Positions 35,208-47,520 are shown, numbered from the stretch's first letter. The stretch is DNA of 64,000 nucleotides from Prinia subflava (GCF_021018805.1 NC_086258.1:8409081-8473080); one strand, 5' to 3'. Notes: generated by a model not told the origin, from the letters alone. Translations and numbers: made by a program.

Positions 35208-35867
35208 TTAAATATGTTTGCACATCATCTGTGTGGAGCAGGGGCTCAGCAACCCCGGCTGGAGGGAGCAGAGCCCTGAGTGACAGCAGCTCTGACCTTC
35301 ATCCCTGCAGGTGACAAAACCCCCCCAGCAAGGACCTGCTGCAGCCCCCGCCGCCCTCTGCACCCCCAAACCCGAGCACAGCCCCCTCCGGGCTCAATTC
35401 AGGCTTTGGAAATGAATTTCAGCCTCGGTTTATCCCTCCCCATCCCGCTCCTGCCCTCCCTCTGCAGCTCAGCCCGTGCTGAGTGATTTTGGTGCTCTCC
35501 GGAGCAGGGTCACCCCCGCGCCGGCAGAACAGCCCCAATTAGGGCAGGGAGCAGTTCTGAGCCCAATTAGCAGCGTGTGAACCCTCGGAGGGTGTTTAAT
35601 TGGAGGGCACGCCTGGCTCGGGTGCTGCCGAGCCCGCAGACAGCGCTGGGGATGGGTCAAGAATTTTAAGGGGTTTTGCTAAGCCAGGAGCCTCCCGCCC
35701 CCAGGGCTGCTGCCATCGGGAGATTTTCCCGTGGATGTGACCCCTGCGGACCTGCCCGAGCCTGCATTTGTGGGGTTTGTTTCTAATACCAATGAGGAAA
35801 AGGAGCACAGCACAAAAAGAATAATCTAATAATAAAATAATATAATAATAAAAGAATTAGCACAGAA
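35208..35867. other. Unique sequence ending in an AAT-rich microsatellite
   Basis: GC-rich to 35760, then TAATAATAAAATAATATAATAAT at about 35824-35853, which abuts the 3' end of a reversed CR1. Confidence 0.5.
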
Positions 35868-36005
35868 CCGGAGAATTATTTGGGTTGGAAGCTTAAAGCT
35901 CATCTTGTTCCACCCCCTGCCGTGGGCAGGGGTGTTTTCCTCTATCCCAGGTTGTTCCAAGCCCTGTCCAAGGTGGCCTGGGGCACTTCCAGGGGTGGCA
36001 CAGGG
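35868..36005 (-). mobile_element. CR1 LINE 3'-end fragment, minus orientation
   Basis: TTATTTGGGTTGGAAGC, TTAAAGCTCATCTTGTTCCA, CCCCCTGCCGTGGGCAGGGG, CCAGGTTGTTCCAAGCCC and AAGGTGGCCTGGGGCACTTC are the reverse complement of a CR1 tail in the proper order. It is truncated, with no ORF. Confidence 0.9.
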
Positions 36006-36846
36006 CACTGGGGGGTCACTCTGCAGTGCCCGTGCCCTCCCTGCCCTGTCTCATTACTCCATTCATTCCCTGCAGCTCCTGGCCCCGTTTTTGTGAAGTT
36101 TGCCATAAAAACCCCTGTCCCCAGATCCTGTAATCCAAGGGCAGGAGGAGAGGCAGCAGGGAGGACACAAACGAGTGGCTGTGCCTGTGACGCCCAGCAG
36201 CGCCACAGTTCCAGGTGAGAAAGACAAAAAAAAAAAACCCAACCTTTCATTCAGTCATTAATGAAGGCATAAATCATTAGGAGAATAATTCTCCCCAAAT
36301 TGAATCACTCCTTTCAATTAGCTGGTTTGATTCCTTTCCCTCCTTCCCTCATTCCCCTGGGAGCTGGGCAGAGCTCACTGGAGCAGGGCTCAGCCAGGCC
36401 GGTGCTGCTCCAGCACTTGTTGCCTCTTTTCCCTTTTTCCCCTCGGATTGTGGCAGGAGAAAATGAAATCAGTGATGTAAAAACCCCCGTGGCTTCCCAG
36501 GGGAATCCACCCGGTGAGTTTGGGGCTTTACCTGGGCATGGGGTGAGCCCTTCTGGAAAGCAGAGGGTGTTTGATTTTATCTGAGCCAACATTGCTGATC
36601 CTGCTCGGAGCCTTTCAAACCTTATCAGTGATAAAGAGACACAGCAAACGAGGTTTAATCTGCCCGGCATTTCTGCACCGCTGCCTCAGCCCTGATGGAA
36701 TCTCGGCTCGTTTCCAGCCTGGCACAGACAGGGAAGGTGCAGGAGCAAAATCTCCTCCTGGTCCTCCCCTGCCACCGCTCCCAGCCCCAGGGACCAAAGC
36801 CGTGGGTTATTCTGAATGAAAAGGGGAATCCCTGGGGTGTTTTTAG
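36006..36846. other. Unique non-coding sequence
   Basis: A short A-run lies at about 36226-36237, followed by CATTCAGTCATTAATGAAGG. No gene or repeat recognised. Confidence 0.5.
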
Positions 36847-37111
36847 GAATTTCCTTTTCCCCATCTCAAGTTTTCCCCTGTAACTGTATCAGCTTCTCCC
36901 CAAACCCCTGCAGGTCCTGCAAAGCACAGACTTGGCCATGACAGATTTCTTCCCCACAATTTTCTTTTCCTTTTCCCCCTGACGTTCAGGAACCGTGTCT
37001 CAGTTTCTTTCCTCACCCTCTGCACTGACCCCCACCAGCTCTCCCAAGCTGCACTTGAAAAAAAAGCTAATTCTTAATTAAGCTCTTCCATTCTGTTTGA
37101 TATTCATTATT
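36847..37111 (+). repeat. Left arm of a 265 bp inverted duplication
   Basis: This segment matches the reverse complement of 39066-39331 over its whole length. By eye I find three substitutions and three single-base indels, all in homopolymer runs, so identity is about 98%. The match starts sharply at GAATTTCC and stops sharply after TTCATTATT. It includes the homeodomain-type TTAATTAAG. Its inner flank continues into AT-rich unique sequence, so this may be the source copy. Confidence 0.96.
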
Positions 37112-39065
37112 CTTTCCATTACTTCTTAAATCAGCTGAGTTTCTTGCATTTTTTTTTAATGCAACTCAGCCTATTCTCGATTCACTAAATCCTTTGAATC
37201 CCTGAATTGCATTTTTGTTATCCTTGCTGTCATTGCTTACATCCTGTCTGGGCCACGGTGGCATTTAGGTTTTGGGGTTGTTTTTTTTTTTTCCCCTGAG
37301 GCTTGGATTTGTGTACAGATAAATAATCCAGAATTTGCTGAGCAGCATGCAAATTGCAATCTCTGGGAGGATGGCAACCTGCACGTTGCCAAAATGAGCA
37401 TCAGTGAAATATGGGAAATTAATTTAGCCCCGTGAAGGAGATAATTACTATTTTGCAGATTGAGAAAGTGGGGCATAAAGAGATTAAGGCCTAAAGACCC
37501 AATCTAGCCAAAACCCAATCATATGCTTAATTTAAAGGAGATTAGATAGTTCCCTTAAAGCCAGCAGGAACAGCCATTGCTTCCCTTGGAATGTTCTGCT
37601 GGGCTGGGATGAGGGCAGGGAGGGGCAGGGCTCAGCTCAGACCCAGCTCCAACAACCCTGGCCTGGAATTTGCACCCCCAGCCCCTCCCTGCCCACTGAG
37701 CTGCCGCTGATTTTCCAGATTAATTGCTATTACCTCCTAAAGTGTGTTAAATGCACGGAGGTGCTCGGTTAAGCAGCTTTAGGAAATTGTACAAGAATTA
37801 ATACATTACAGACCGCTGCCTGCTCGGGTTAATCCAGCCACGGCCTTGCTGCGTGTGAAGCAGCAGGGAAATGTGATTTTCTCTCCTCCCAGGGTCTGGG
37901 GGGACAGGGAAACTCCCTCCTCTCCATCCTGCGTGGGGCTGGGGTGGTTTCTCTGCCTCCTTTCCAGGAGGAAACAGCAGGAACAGGAGCCCTGGGCACT
38001 GATCCGCTTCTGCCACCACAGGGAGAGAGAGGGGGTGAATGTGGCAGGTCCAGGAGTGAAACCCCCTGGAATCAGGGATGGGGAGGGCTGGGCAGCCTGG
38101 CCAGGAGCTGCAGCCTGCAGGATGGAGGGGGTGATGAGGGATGAGGATGATCCCACCGAGCCACAACACTCAAATGCCAAACCTGACACACCGGTGACAC
38201 GTTTGGTGGCCTCTCCCTGAAGTTTTGGAGCTGGCCTGACATTTTAATGCTGATTTTTTTTTCTTTTTTCTTTTTTTAACACTTTGAGAACAGCTGAAAG
38301 CACAGCCAGGACATCCCCTCCTCCTATGGATGCACATCCCAAGGAATCCACATGTTCCATCTCCACCCTCACCCCCCACGTGTCTCCACACGCTGCTCCT
38401 GGAGCTGCAGCCACGGCCAAGGCTGCTGTGGTCCATCTAACTGGCCATAAATCTCCCAAACTAATGCACAAAGTCAGCTTTTCCATAAAACACCAGCGCA
38501 GGAGAGTTACGCCGGTCTTGTGGGAAAGTAATACCCATCTTAATAAAGTGTGTAAATACATATTTATTTGCCAGGCTGGAACCAAGGAGGCTGTTCTGGT
38601 CTGCTGGAGAAAAGAAATACACATTTTAAGACTGTCTAGGTACATAATTACCTCAGAGAGAGAGTGAAATAAATCATCAGTGCTGTCTGGCTCTGTGGGA
38701 AGGAGCTGCCCTGAGCTCTCCTTTGCCAGCCAGGAGCATCCCCTGGTGCAAACCCACCCAGGGATGATGAGGGGCAAAGCAGAGAGGGCAGAGCCTCCCC
38801 TGAGCTCTGGAGGTGCCTCTGGAAAGGGCCCAGCATGGGATGTGTTAATGAGCACTGCCAGAACGAGATCCCCGGCCCGTGGAGACAGAGTGGAGTGAAG
38901 GAGAATTGATTTGGGAAGGATCTCCTGGCTTCCCCTGGCTGCCCACGGCGCCCGGGAGGGAACTGCAGGCTCCAGATCCAGCTCAGAGCCAGAGCTTGGA
39001 GCAGCTTCACTCCAGCGGTCAGAGAGGATTTCTCAGGCATCAGGCAGTTTGTGAGAAGGGAATAT
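37112..39065. other. Spacer of the inverted duplication, including enhancer-like blocks
   Basis: 1,954 bp of unique DNA. The left part (37112-37560) is AT-rich: a TTGCATT / AATGCAA stem around a T-run at 37144-37164, an octamer ATGCAAAT at 37347-37354, and GGCAAC..GTTGCC inverted half-sites at 37373-37390 (RFX-like). The part at 38430-38680 carries GGCCATAAATCTCCC, CTTAATAAAGTG and CATATTTATTTGCC, also enhancer-like. No transposase or other protein was recognised, which argues against a DNA transposon. Confidence 0.5.
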
Positions 39066-39331
39066 AATAATGAATATCAAACAGAATGGAAGAGCTTAAT
39101 TAAGAATTAACTTTTTTTCAAGTGCAGCTTGGGAGAGCTGGTGGGGGTCAGTGCAGAGGGCGAGGAAAGAAACTGAGACACGGTTCCTGAATGTCAGGGG
39201 GGAAAAGGAAAAGAAAATTGTGGGGAAGAAATCTGTCATGGCCAAGTCTGTGCTTTGCAGGACCTGCAGGGGTTTGGGGAGAAGCTGATACAGTTACAGG
39301 GGGAAAACTTGAGATGGGGAAAAGGAAATTC
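39066..39331 (-). repeat. Right arm of the 265 bp inverted duplication
   Basis: It is the inverted copy of 36847-37111 at about 98% identity. Open frames in both arms translate to the same peptide (RKRKLWGRNLSWPSLCFAGP), which has no known family and is only a by-product of the duplication. The outer flanks of the two arms do not match, and no target-site duplication is obvious. Confidence 0.96.
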
Positions 39332-42268
39332 GCAGACAGATCTCCCATGCCTGGCTCTGGAGGAAGGAATTCCAAACCATTCCTGAGCTCTGCACCTGCT
39401 GGCGTTCACCCTGTGCACTGGCAGGGAGGTTTTTGAAGGGGTGTCAGCCTGCATGGCCAATCATACTCATCGCGCTGGAACACTGCATAACAAGGATAAA
39501 TAAACTTTTAATAAACTTTCGCTGTATGCCCTCCAGAGAAGATTGGAGTTTTCCATATCCTTATTCCAGCCATCCCAAATAATATAAGGATATTTGACCA
39601 CTCCCCTCCATCCTCCCTGCCTCTGCTCCCGCCCTGGACACAACCTCGAGGGTGAAAAGCAAAGCTCAGCTCTCTCACAGGGTTGGGCCATCCCTTTTTT
39701 ACATGAAATCCCTCTCCTCATCCGTGAGGAGTTAATGAACAGACAGAGGTGGGTGGGAGCCCTCCAGCCACTCGTGGCCACCTGCAGCAAGAGCTCCCCG
39801 CGTCTGCAATGTGCTCAGAGCCACTCTTAATTATTTATCAGCCTTTTAGAGAGCGTTTCCAAGTGGGTCTAGGGATAAAAGGCTGCTGGCTCCTCTTCCC
39901 TGTCTCCTTTCTCTCCCTCTCCACGCTGAATCACCACAAACCCCAAACCTGAGGCCAGCCGGTGCTGGAGCCGGGGGACAGAGCCTTGAACGAGAACCCA
40001 TCTTTCTCTTTTTTTGTCATATTTCAAATTTCTCAGCTCCCTCCTGAGCGGCTGGAAGCCGGTTTTGAACGGGAGATTCCCAAAAAAAGGCTGGAGCGAA
40101 GGGGATGCGCGGGCAGGAGCAGGCACAGGGGCGGCTCCGATAAACCGGGATAAATTTAGCACAGCCCTCGCCAGGCTGGCACAGCCACGGGAACACCCAG
40201 GGGCCGAGCACCCTGCACTCCCAGATGCCCAAATCGCTTTTTTTCCCGAGAGCCGGGAGGTGCCAGACTGGGCTGGGTTCGCAAGAAACATGAATTATGC
40301 ATCGCGGCCCCGCCTGGGGATCCTGGGTGATAAATAATTCTAGGTAGGAGCTTGCTACATGCCTCAGCTGCAGCCTGCCCCTTAAAAAGCTGGGTTTTTC
40401 TAAATTTTTTAACGAGTATTATGGGCTAGGGAGCTCGGTTTGGTGGGATAAGTGGTTTTTGCAGCGGATTTTTAGGCTGGAATTTGCACCTCGTTCTACA
40501 GGGAGCTGCTGGGAGCATCATCCTTCAGTCACTGCTGCAAGCTGTGGGTCAGAACACAGAGAACCCAAACCCGGGATTTGCTCAAACAAACGAATTTTGT
40601 GCTGTTTTGATGGCAGAAGAGGACTGAGCTTTGCACCCCTCCAGTTCTCCCCTGCATCTCCACCCCACATCCCCCCTGCGTTCTCCCTCAGCCCTGGCTG
40701 TGCAGCCCCAGGTGCTCAGAGATGCCTGCAAAGGGTTAAAAAGCATCATTTTAATTAATCACTCCTAATGACCGCCAGCAAATGAAGCGCCCAACCTCTG
40801 GCAATGCCCCAGGAGCACAAACCAGGTGATTGAAAGTCGGTGTTTGCTCAAAAGGAATTTCTGCAGAGCGGCTGTGGGAGCGCAGCCTTTTCCCGGGATT
40901 TGCTGTCCCCGCAGCCTTTGGCAAGGGGTGATGGGCAGTGAGGAATGGGCGCTTTTCCCGTGCTCTGCCCGCACCTCTGCCAGGAGAAAAGCCCAAAGGA
41001 ACGGGCAGGGCAGAGCTCGGAGCAGCTCCAGTTCCTCTGCCAAGGCTCTCGGTCAGAGAGAGCTCCAGGCACAGGGTCAGGAACTGCTCCTGCCGCTGAT
41101 TTCCAGACCTGTGGGGTCTGACAGGAGCACCTGGAGTGATAAATGGGGTTTTCTCCAAGGGGAAGGGCAGCTGGACAGGGGCTGGCTGCGCTGGAGCAGC
41201 TGGAATTGCTCCTCCTGCAGTTCTCTCCATCCAGGCTGATGAAGGAATCCCCTGCTCCCTGTGGTGGCGATTGGGGACATGAAGGAAGTGTCACCTGCCA
41301 GCCTGTCAGACAGGGCCAGCACGGTTATGGGGACGTGGCTGTGCCTTCCCTGCAAGCCTTGGTGACCCCAAAGTCACTGAATCCCACAAACCCCAAACCC
41401 TGGTGGGTTCAGCAAGCCCAGGGGACAGCAGGAGTGTGGCACACCAGGGCTGTGGGCGAGGTTTGGACCTTGGGGTGAGGGAGGGGAGCATCTCTCTCGC
41501 ACCAGGAGGACTCTGAGTTGCTGAATTCCCTTTTATTCACCACCCCAGCAAACCAGAGGAACCCAACAAGCTCCTTCCCACAAATCTGAATAAACTCCTC
41601 CCCAGCCCTGCGCAGCAGAGCTGTGCACCCAGAAAAATGAAGCAGAGGCTGCTTTAAAGGCTGTGTTTCCCAGTTGGTGCTGCAAACCTGCTGTCCCCGT
41701 TGACATCAGAGAGAATTCTGAGCCTGCACCGGCTCTGAGCGTTTAATCAGACGTGACCTCCCTGAAAAAACAGCAAATTAGGGGCAGAGCTAAGAGCAGA
41801 GCCCAGGAGTGCTGATCCCCACCTCCCTTCCTTTAATCACAAAATGAAGCTTTGTCCCGATGGGAAGCAAACAGAGGAGGGCAGGAAGGGAGCTTTGCTG
41901 TGAATTGGAAATGCTCTGAATATTGCTCGGTTCCAGTCGTTAATTCCAGGTTCTCTTCATTCTTTCCCACATCTCACCCTGCAAAGGGAACTCAGAGATG
42001 AGGCTCTGCAGGAGCTCCTGGGTGCTGCAGCCCTCAGCAAGGAGGATTTGGGAGCGTTTTGGACGCCCAGTCTCACCCGTCTCCTCCACTGACACTGAGT
42101 TTTCAGGGGATCGTGGGATTTTCATCCCTACAAATTTTAAGGGCAGCCTATCCTGCTCCTGCCAGAGGTCCTGGGCCTGTCCAGAAGGGTCCCTTGGCTC
42201 TGGGATTTCCCTGCATGCCCAAAGCAGCTCCATGACCCACAATTAATGCGGGACATCCCTCTGTGTTC
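39332..42268. other. Unique non-coding sequence
   Basis: The stretch 39990-40330 is more CpG-containing than its surroundings but is short and lacks a supported transcript start. GAATTATGCATCGCGG lies at about 40291-40306. No exon or repeat was recognised. Confidence 0.45.
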
Positions 42269-42367
42269 ACAGAGAATCACAAAATATCCCAGTTTGGAAG
42301 GGACCCACAAGGATCTTCCAGTCCAGCTCCTGGTACTGCACAAGACAACCCCAAAAATCACACCCTG
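42269..42367 (-). mobile_element. CR1 LINE 3'-end fragment, minus orientation
   Basis: AGAATCACAAAATATCCCAG, TTTGGAAGGGACCCACAAGG, ATCTTCCAGTCCAGCTCCTG and ACTGCACAAGACAACCCCAA match the reversed CR1 3' end in order. Similarity fades after about 42367. Confidence 0.92.
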
Positions 42368-43409
42368 CCTTATTTTCACAAAATCCATCCCCAGCCTGTG
42401 GGTCACCAGTGGTTTGGCTCTGGGATAAATCCCTGCCTGACCCTTTGGGGATGGCTCTGTGTCCTAATGTGATCAAACACAACACATTTTTCCTGGAGGA
42501 ATTTCCACCGTGGGGTAGGTCCGGGGTGAAGGAGGCTCAAGCAGAACCTCCCTTCAGAAGAGGCATCACTGGGGTGGTTTGTGTTGAACAAGAAGCTCTT
42601 GACTTTTCTGTTCAAGGCAGGGAATTGACTCCGTTTCAGCAGCTTTAATTAAACGGAGTTAAAAATCCATCGGCGCAAAGTTTCCTGCCATGCCTACACA
42701 AAATCTGTTCCACGAAAAAGCAAAAAAAATACAATGGCTATTACTTTCTGTCGAGTTCCACAGGATTTTCTTTTTTTAAGAGAGGCTGAACAGCTCATCC
42801 TGCACCAGTTAAATTCCGGCTGCTGCTCCTAAGCTTTTTTATTTCTGACGGATATATCTTTGTTAAACAAGCCAGGCTGAAATCCTGCCCTCCCCATCCA
42901 TCCTCTGGAGGAGCTGCAGGGATGGAGCTGCACCAGCACAGTCCAGGGGGTGGGATGGAGCTGGAGGGAAGCAGGAATCCTGCATGGGATGAGGAATGGG
43001 ATCCCCACTGTCCCAGCAGAACGAGGGCTCTGTGCGTCACTGGGAACTTTTGGTCCCAAACATTGAACGCCTTCTCTGAGTGCCCAGCTCCCTCACCAGT
43101 GACCCACCCGTGGATGCAGAGTGGGAAGCTGCTTTTGCCAAGCTCAAATTATTATTTTTTCTTTTTTTTCCTCCAAGGAAAGACTCATTTACACACCCCC
43201 AGGCACACACTGAGTGCTGGGGTGGGGGGGATGTGATGGGGGCTCACCAAGCTGGATCTGCCCTGCCCTGAATCCCCATGGAATGCCCTGGGAGCTGTGC
43301 AGGGAAAGCCTCCTGCACTCTAAGCTGAGCATTAGGCTCCATTTGCTGCTCTCACTTGCTGGGTGCCATTTCCAGAGGGGGCAAGGGCAGCTCCTTCATG
43401 CAAAAAGCA
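42368..43409. other. Unique non-coding sequence
   Basis: The AT-rich patch at 42600-42870 contains TTTAATTAAACGGAG. No gene was recognised. Confidence 0.45.
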
Positions 43410-43720
43410 GCACGTGGGACTCATAACGCACCAAGCGCTGCTGCTGAGCATCTCTCGGTATCATCTTCCACCAGCAACCCCTGATGGGGAGATTTCCAGG
43501 AGGATTAAACTGCAAAAAACCCTTTTCCAGCATCTGCTGCTCGGAGAGAGAGAGGGTTGCCGTGGCAACCACATCTGGCTTATTCACATGAGTTTTATAA
43601 GGAGAGAAACAAATAAAAAACAAAGCAGAAACAACACGGGCGGCGCACAAAGGAGAGGTGACTTTGTCTGCCTCCATCAAAGGGACAATCAGAGCAACGA
43701 GGAGCAATCCAGGCTGGCTG
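43410..43720. promoter_or_regulatory. Candidate regulatory element with an RFX X-box palindrome
   Basis: GGTTGCCGTGGCAACC at 43555-43570 is an inverted repeat apart from its central two bases, and fits the RFX X-box pattern (GTTGCC-N2-GGCAAC). It lies in unique sequence with TTCACATGAGTTTTATAAGG and CATCAAAGGGACAATC (TCF/SOX-like) nearby. X-boxes often occur in promoters or enhancers of ciliary genes, but no promoter or exon is visible here. Confidence 0.45.
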
Positions 43721-46700
43721 TTTGTTTGTGTCCCTGTTTGCCACCAGCGTTCCTGGATTCCCTCCACAGCTGGGGGCTGGGACAGGGGGATTTTAGAGAG
43801 GTGAGGAGGGCCCAGGGCTGTAATTCAGGTTTTTGTGTGGGTGCTGTGGGTGCCTGGGGGTTTCCTGGGGGTTCCCTCATCCCCTGGGCAGCACTGGGGC
43901 AGCTCCAGGCATCCCTGGCCACAGTGGGGTCTCCCAATTCCAGCCTGGGGTCCCTGCATCACCTGCATCCCCAAAATCTGAGCTGTGGGCTTCTCTGTAG
44001 GGCTCAGCAGAGCCCAGGGGGTGATAAAGTATTGAAGTGGTGAAGTTTTCCCAGGGGAAAAAACAGGTTTGGATGGGGAGGATCCCAGGTGGCCCCAGAC
44101 CAGTGTGAACTCTGGTGTTCCACTTCAAGGAGCATTTCCTGCTCCAGCACAGCCCAACACGAGGCTGGGCCATCCCAGGAGAGGATGGGTTTGGCAGGAA
44201 TGCTGTGGGGAAGGACAAGGGATGGCTCCACTCTGCGCCAGGCACCCGCTGTCCCCCACCCTCGGGAATGGCCTCACTTTTAACTGGAGAAATTACACTG
44301 GACAGCCTTGGAGCTGCTCTTTCCATCAGCTCCATCTGCATTTCAGGGCAGAGCTGCAGATATCTGTGGTGGTTCCAAGGCAGGAGCAGGGTCTGGAGGA
44401 GGTCCATGCTGGAGAGAGGCACGTGTGACCCTCTGGCAGCTGAGCACTTCATCGTGGCAGAGCACTGGGGACAGGCAGAGCTCTTCCAGGACACACAGGA
44501 GGTGCCTGCAGGTCCAGGAGTTTCATTCCAAGGGCTCAGGGAAGCTGAATTCCAAGTCCTGGCAGTCCAATACACAGTGGTGGGACACAGAGGGGCAGTA
44601 ATTTACTCAAGGACATAAAATACAGATGGATCTGGGGATTGATCCGTGCTGGCTGAACACTTCTGGGAGGCAGCTCCTGCTCCACACCCCCAGGATGGTG
44701 CAAGGGCTGATCCAGAGCCCTGTGCCATGAGGGACCAGGGCTTGTCCCCAAGGCCAGGCAGGCAGGGCCACCCCAAAGGTCCCACACACCCCCCCAGCCC
44801 CATGGAAACACGGAATATTCCTGCCATTTTCGGGAACACACACACTCACACAGAATTTACCATCTGGCCTGGAATTCTTTATGCTCTGAGCTCGATGCAA
44901 ATGAGCCCAGCTCCTCTAATTGCTGGGATGTTAATGATGCTCACGCCGAGGCAGGGCTGGCTGGGCAGGGCAGTGCCAGCTCTGCGCCACGCTGGCAGCA
45001 GCACTGCCCTGCAGCCTGCCAGGGCCCCACAGGCAGGGTTCACACGCCCTGGGGTGCTCACAGAGCCTGAAACGCAGAGGTGACAACGAAAAAGGGCTGG
45101 GGAAAGGAAATGAGAGTGGTGAGGTACAGCAGGAATTGAGCCCTGCAGATAAGCTGACCTATAAATGCCTCGGAGTGGAGAGGGTAGGAATGAGAGCCCA
45201 GGGCTGGGGGAGTGCTCTCTGCAGCAGATGGGCTGAAATCCTCATCAGCAGATGCAGACTGGGAGAATACGGGAGGCAGTGCAGGGAAAAAGCTGCTGCC
45301 TGTGGAGGGAGGCTGCACAATCAGCACCAGGCAGGATGGGATGGACCCTGCCCCTCCTGCCCAGCACCTGCAGGGCTGCTGCTGCCTCTGAGGCTCACAG
45401 CCAGCGCCCCACAGCCCCCAGGACCAGCCCTGCTGCTCCAGGAGTGCCTGGTTGTCCCTCAAGCAGCTCAAAATGAAAGGAAAAACCTCACTGCAAACCC
45501 ACAGCGCTGTGGCCAAGCAGCCATGGGGAGCCCAATTCCTGCTCAGCCTCAACGAGTGGCAAAGGGAGGAGGAAAAAAAACAAAAATGGGGTAGAGGGGG
45601 GGGGAAAACCCCACCCTGGCATCGCCATGGATCCTGCTCCATCCTGGAGCTGCAAACCCTGGAATTCCCACTGCCCGTTCCGCCCGTGTTCCCGCCTGGA
45701 GCTGGGCTGGGTGACAGCCGGGTCACCAGCCAGGGTCTGGCTGTGCAAAGCCTCCAAAAAAGCCTCGAGGCTGGGTCCCATCTGGGAGCCAGAGCCCCGT
45801 GGCAATGAGAGCAAGGAGTGGGCTAGCAGAGCAGCAATCCTGGCCAGCATCACCCCCCTGGTGGCCACCACGGGTGACCTGCCCTGCCCAGGCCACCGGG
45901 GATGGAGCCAGAGCTGGTTTACAAGGCTCAGGATAAAGAGGGATTGGGAAAGGTGCTGGAACATGCCCAGTGAGTGATGAATATTACTGGATTATTGAAT
46001 ATTACAGCAGCTTACAGCTCCCAGCTGGGAGCAAACCCCGCTGGGCAGCAGAGGTGCAGGCACAGGAGGAGCAAAGTCACTCCCAAAGCTCCTCCAGCCC
46101 TGGGATGTGCCTCTGTACACACCCCCTCCCAAAAACAACAGCCACAACAAAATAAAAACAACAGAAAACCCACTGCTTGTTTGTTTTAAAGGAATTTGTT
46201 GTGTTTTGCTCCAAGGCCCAGCTGCAAACATCCCGCTTGGCAGTTGATTCCCGCAGTGGGAAGAGTCAGAACAGCAACTTCTCCTTGCAAAAAGAGAGAA
46301 AAACACTGTTTTAGGGTGGGTTTTTTTAAACAGAAACCCCAACATCTCCTAAAAAAAAAAAAGAAAAGAAAAAAAACCCTAAATGTTTCCTGAGAGAGGA
46401 TCTGTTTGTTTTTGTTTCCAATCCAGCACGTTCCTGCAGACACAGGCGCTGCTGGGGTGATTTCATCAGCTGCACAACCCCAGGAAAATTCTGAATGGAG
46501 GGAAGAAGTGTGAGGAGAGCACAGCCAAAACATTTCTGTGCTCCAGAGCCCTCTCCCAGCGCCCTGGTGGGAGGATGGCTTTGCCCAGTGTGGCTCCCAG
46601 CTTTTCCCTGTGCACGGGGGGCAGAGGGCAGCAGGACTCTCCTGGGAGCCCCCTCCAAACCCAGGGATTTCTGGCTTGAGGGAGTTTTGCTCTCAGCTTC

Positions 46701-46825
46701 AAATCCCTCTTTGCTTCAGGGTTTTGCTGTGGGAGGATGGAGGAACCCCAGGGTTCATCCCTGGGGGTTTGGGGATGGGAGATTTGTGCTGGTGGGATCT
46801 GAGAGCCAGCTCAGCCTGACAGTGC
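43721..46825. other. Unique non-coding sequence
   Basis: Mostly GC-rich. An octamer-type ATGCAAAT lies at 44895-44902 beside CTCCTCTAATTGCTGGGATG. No exon, RNA gene or transposon was recognised; overlapping open frames on both strands reflect GC-rich composition. Confidence 0.45.
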
Positions 46826-46960
46826 AGAACCACAGAATCACTGAATCCCAAAGGGGCTGGGGCTGGAAGGGACCTGACAGAAATTTCTGCTATCCCAGGC
46901 TGCTCCAAACTCCATCCAACCTAGGAAGAGCATCCTTGAGGTGTTCCCTGAGCATTCCCA
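46826..46960 (-). mobile_element. CR1 LINE 3'-end fragment, minus orientation
   Basis: CAGAACCACAGAATCACTGA, GGGGCTGGAAGGGACCTGAC, ATCCCAGGCTGCTCCAAACT and CCATCCAACCTAGGAAGAGC correspond to the reversed CR1 tail. It is diverged and truncated. Confidence 0.88.
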
Positions 46961-47320
46961 GCTCTGCCATCCCTGCAGCTCCCTCCCAGCCCAGCTCCCC
47001 TCACCCAGCAGGGAGAGCTGATGGACAACCAGCCCTCGGTGGTTGGGCTCATTCCAACCCTCCCCGAGGACCTGCAGTGATCAAAGGAGAGGGGATTGCT
47101 CAGAAAAGCAGAACAAGGAACAGTCAAGGGAGGGAGGATGGAGATGGGGAGTGAGAGCAGCAGGAATGAAAACAATCACCCTGAGCTGAGGAATTTGCCC
47201 AAAGGTTTGGAGCTGAATTGCTGAGGGAGCCCAGAGGACGGGACAGGTTTGGAGTGTCCCACACAGGGCAGTGGAGCACGGTTTGGAAATGTTCTGGGTG
47301 CCTCTGCCTGCTCCAACCTT
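46961..47320. other. Unique non-coding sequence
   Basis: No gene or repeat recognised. Confidence 0.5.
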
Positions 47321-47520
47321 CCCAGGAACATTCCTGAGAGCAGCACGGGAACTTTTGGGCAGCCTGTGGTGTACCCAAAGTGAGGGATGTGGGGTGGAGG
47401 CCAAAGCTTGTCCCAGGAACCTTCCTGAGAGCAGCACGGGGAGGTTTGGGCAGCCTTGGTTATCCCACACAGTGAGGGATGTGGGATGGAGGCTGGGGTT
47501 TGTCCCCACAGCCTCCCAGG
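47321..47520. repeat. 91 bp tandem duplication, two copies plus a fragment
   Basis: CCCAGGAACATTCCTGAGAG at 47321 returns as CCCAGGAACCTTCCTGAGAG at 47412, followed by GGGCAGCC and GTGAGGGATGTGGG in both copies. A third partial copy ends near 47520. Confidence 0.9.

Noticed and set aside
36843..39436. Inverted arms as terminal inverted repeats of a DNA transposon
   Set aside because: No transposase, no visible target-site duplication and no known terminal motif. Left open as a possibility in the finding.
40060..40320. CpG island / promoter
   Set aside because: CG dinucleotides are only moderately raised over a short stretch and no exon follows.
43363..44043. 226-codon plus-strand frame without repeats
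   Set aside because: It looked like the best non-repetitive candidate, but the residues match no family I know, and it runs across an enhancer-like block and GC-rich DNA. Probably chance.
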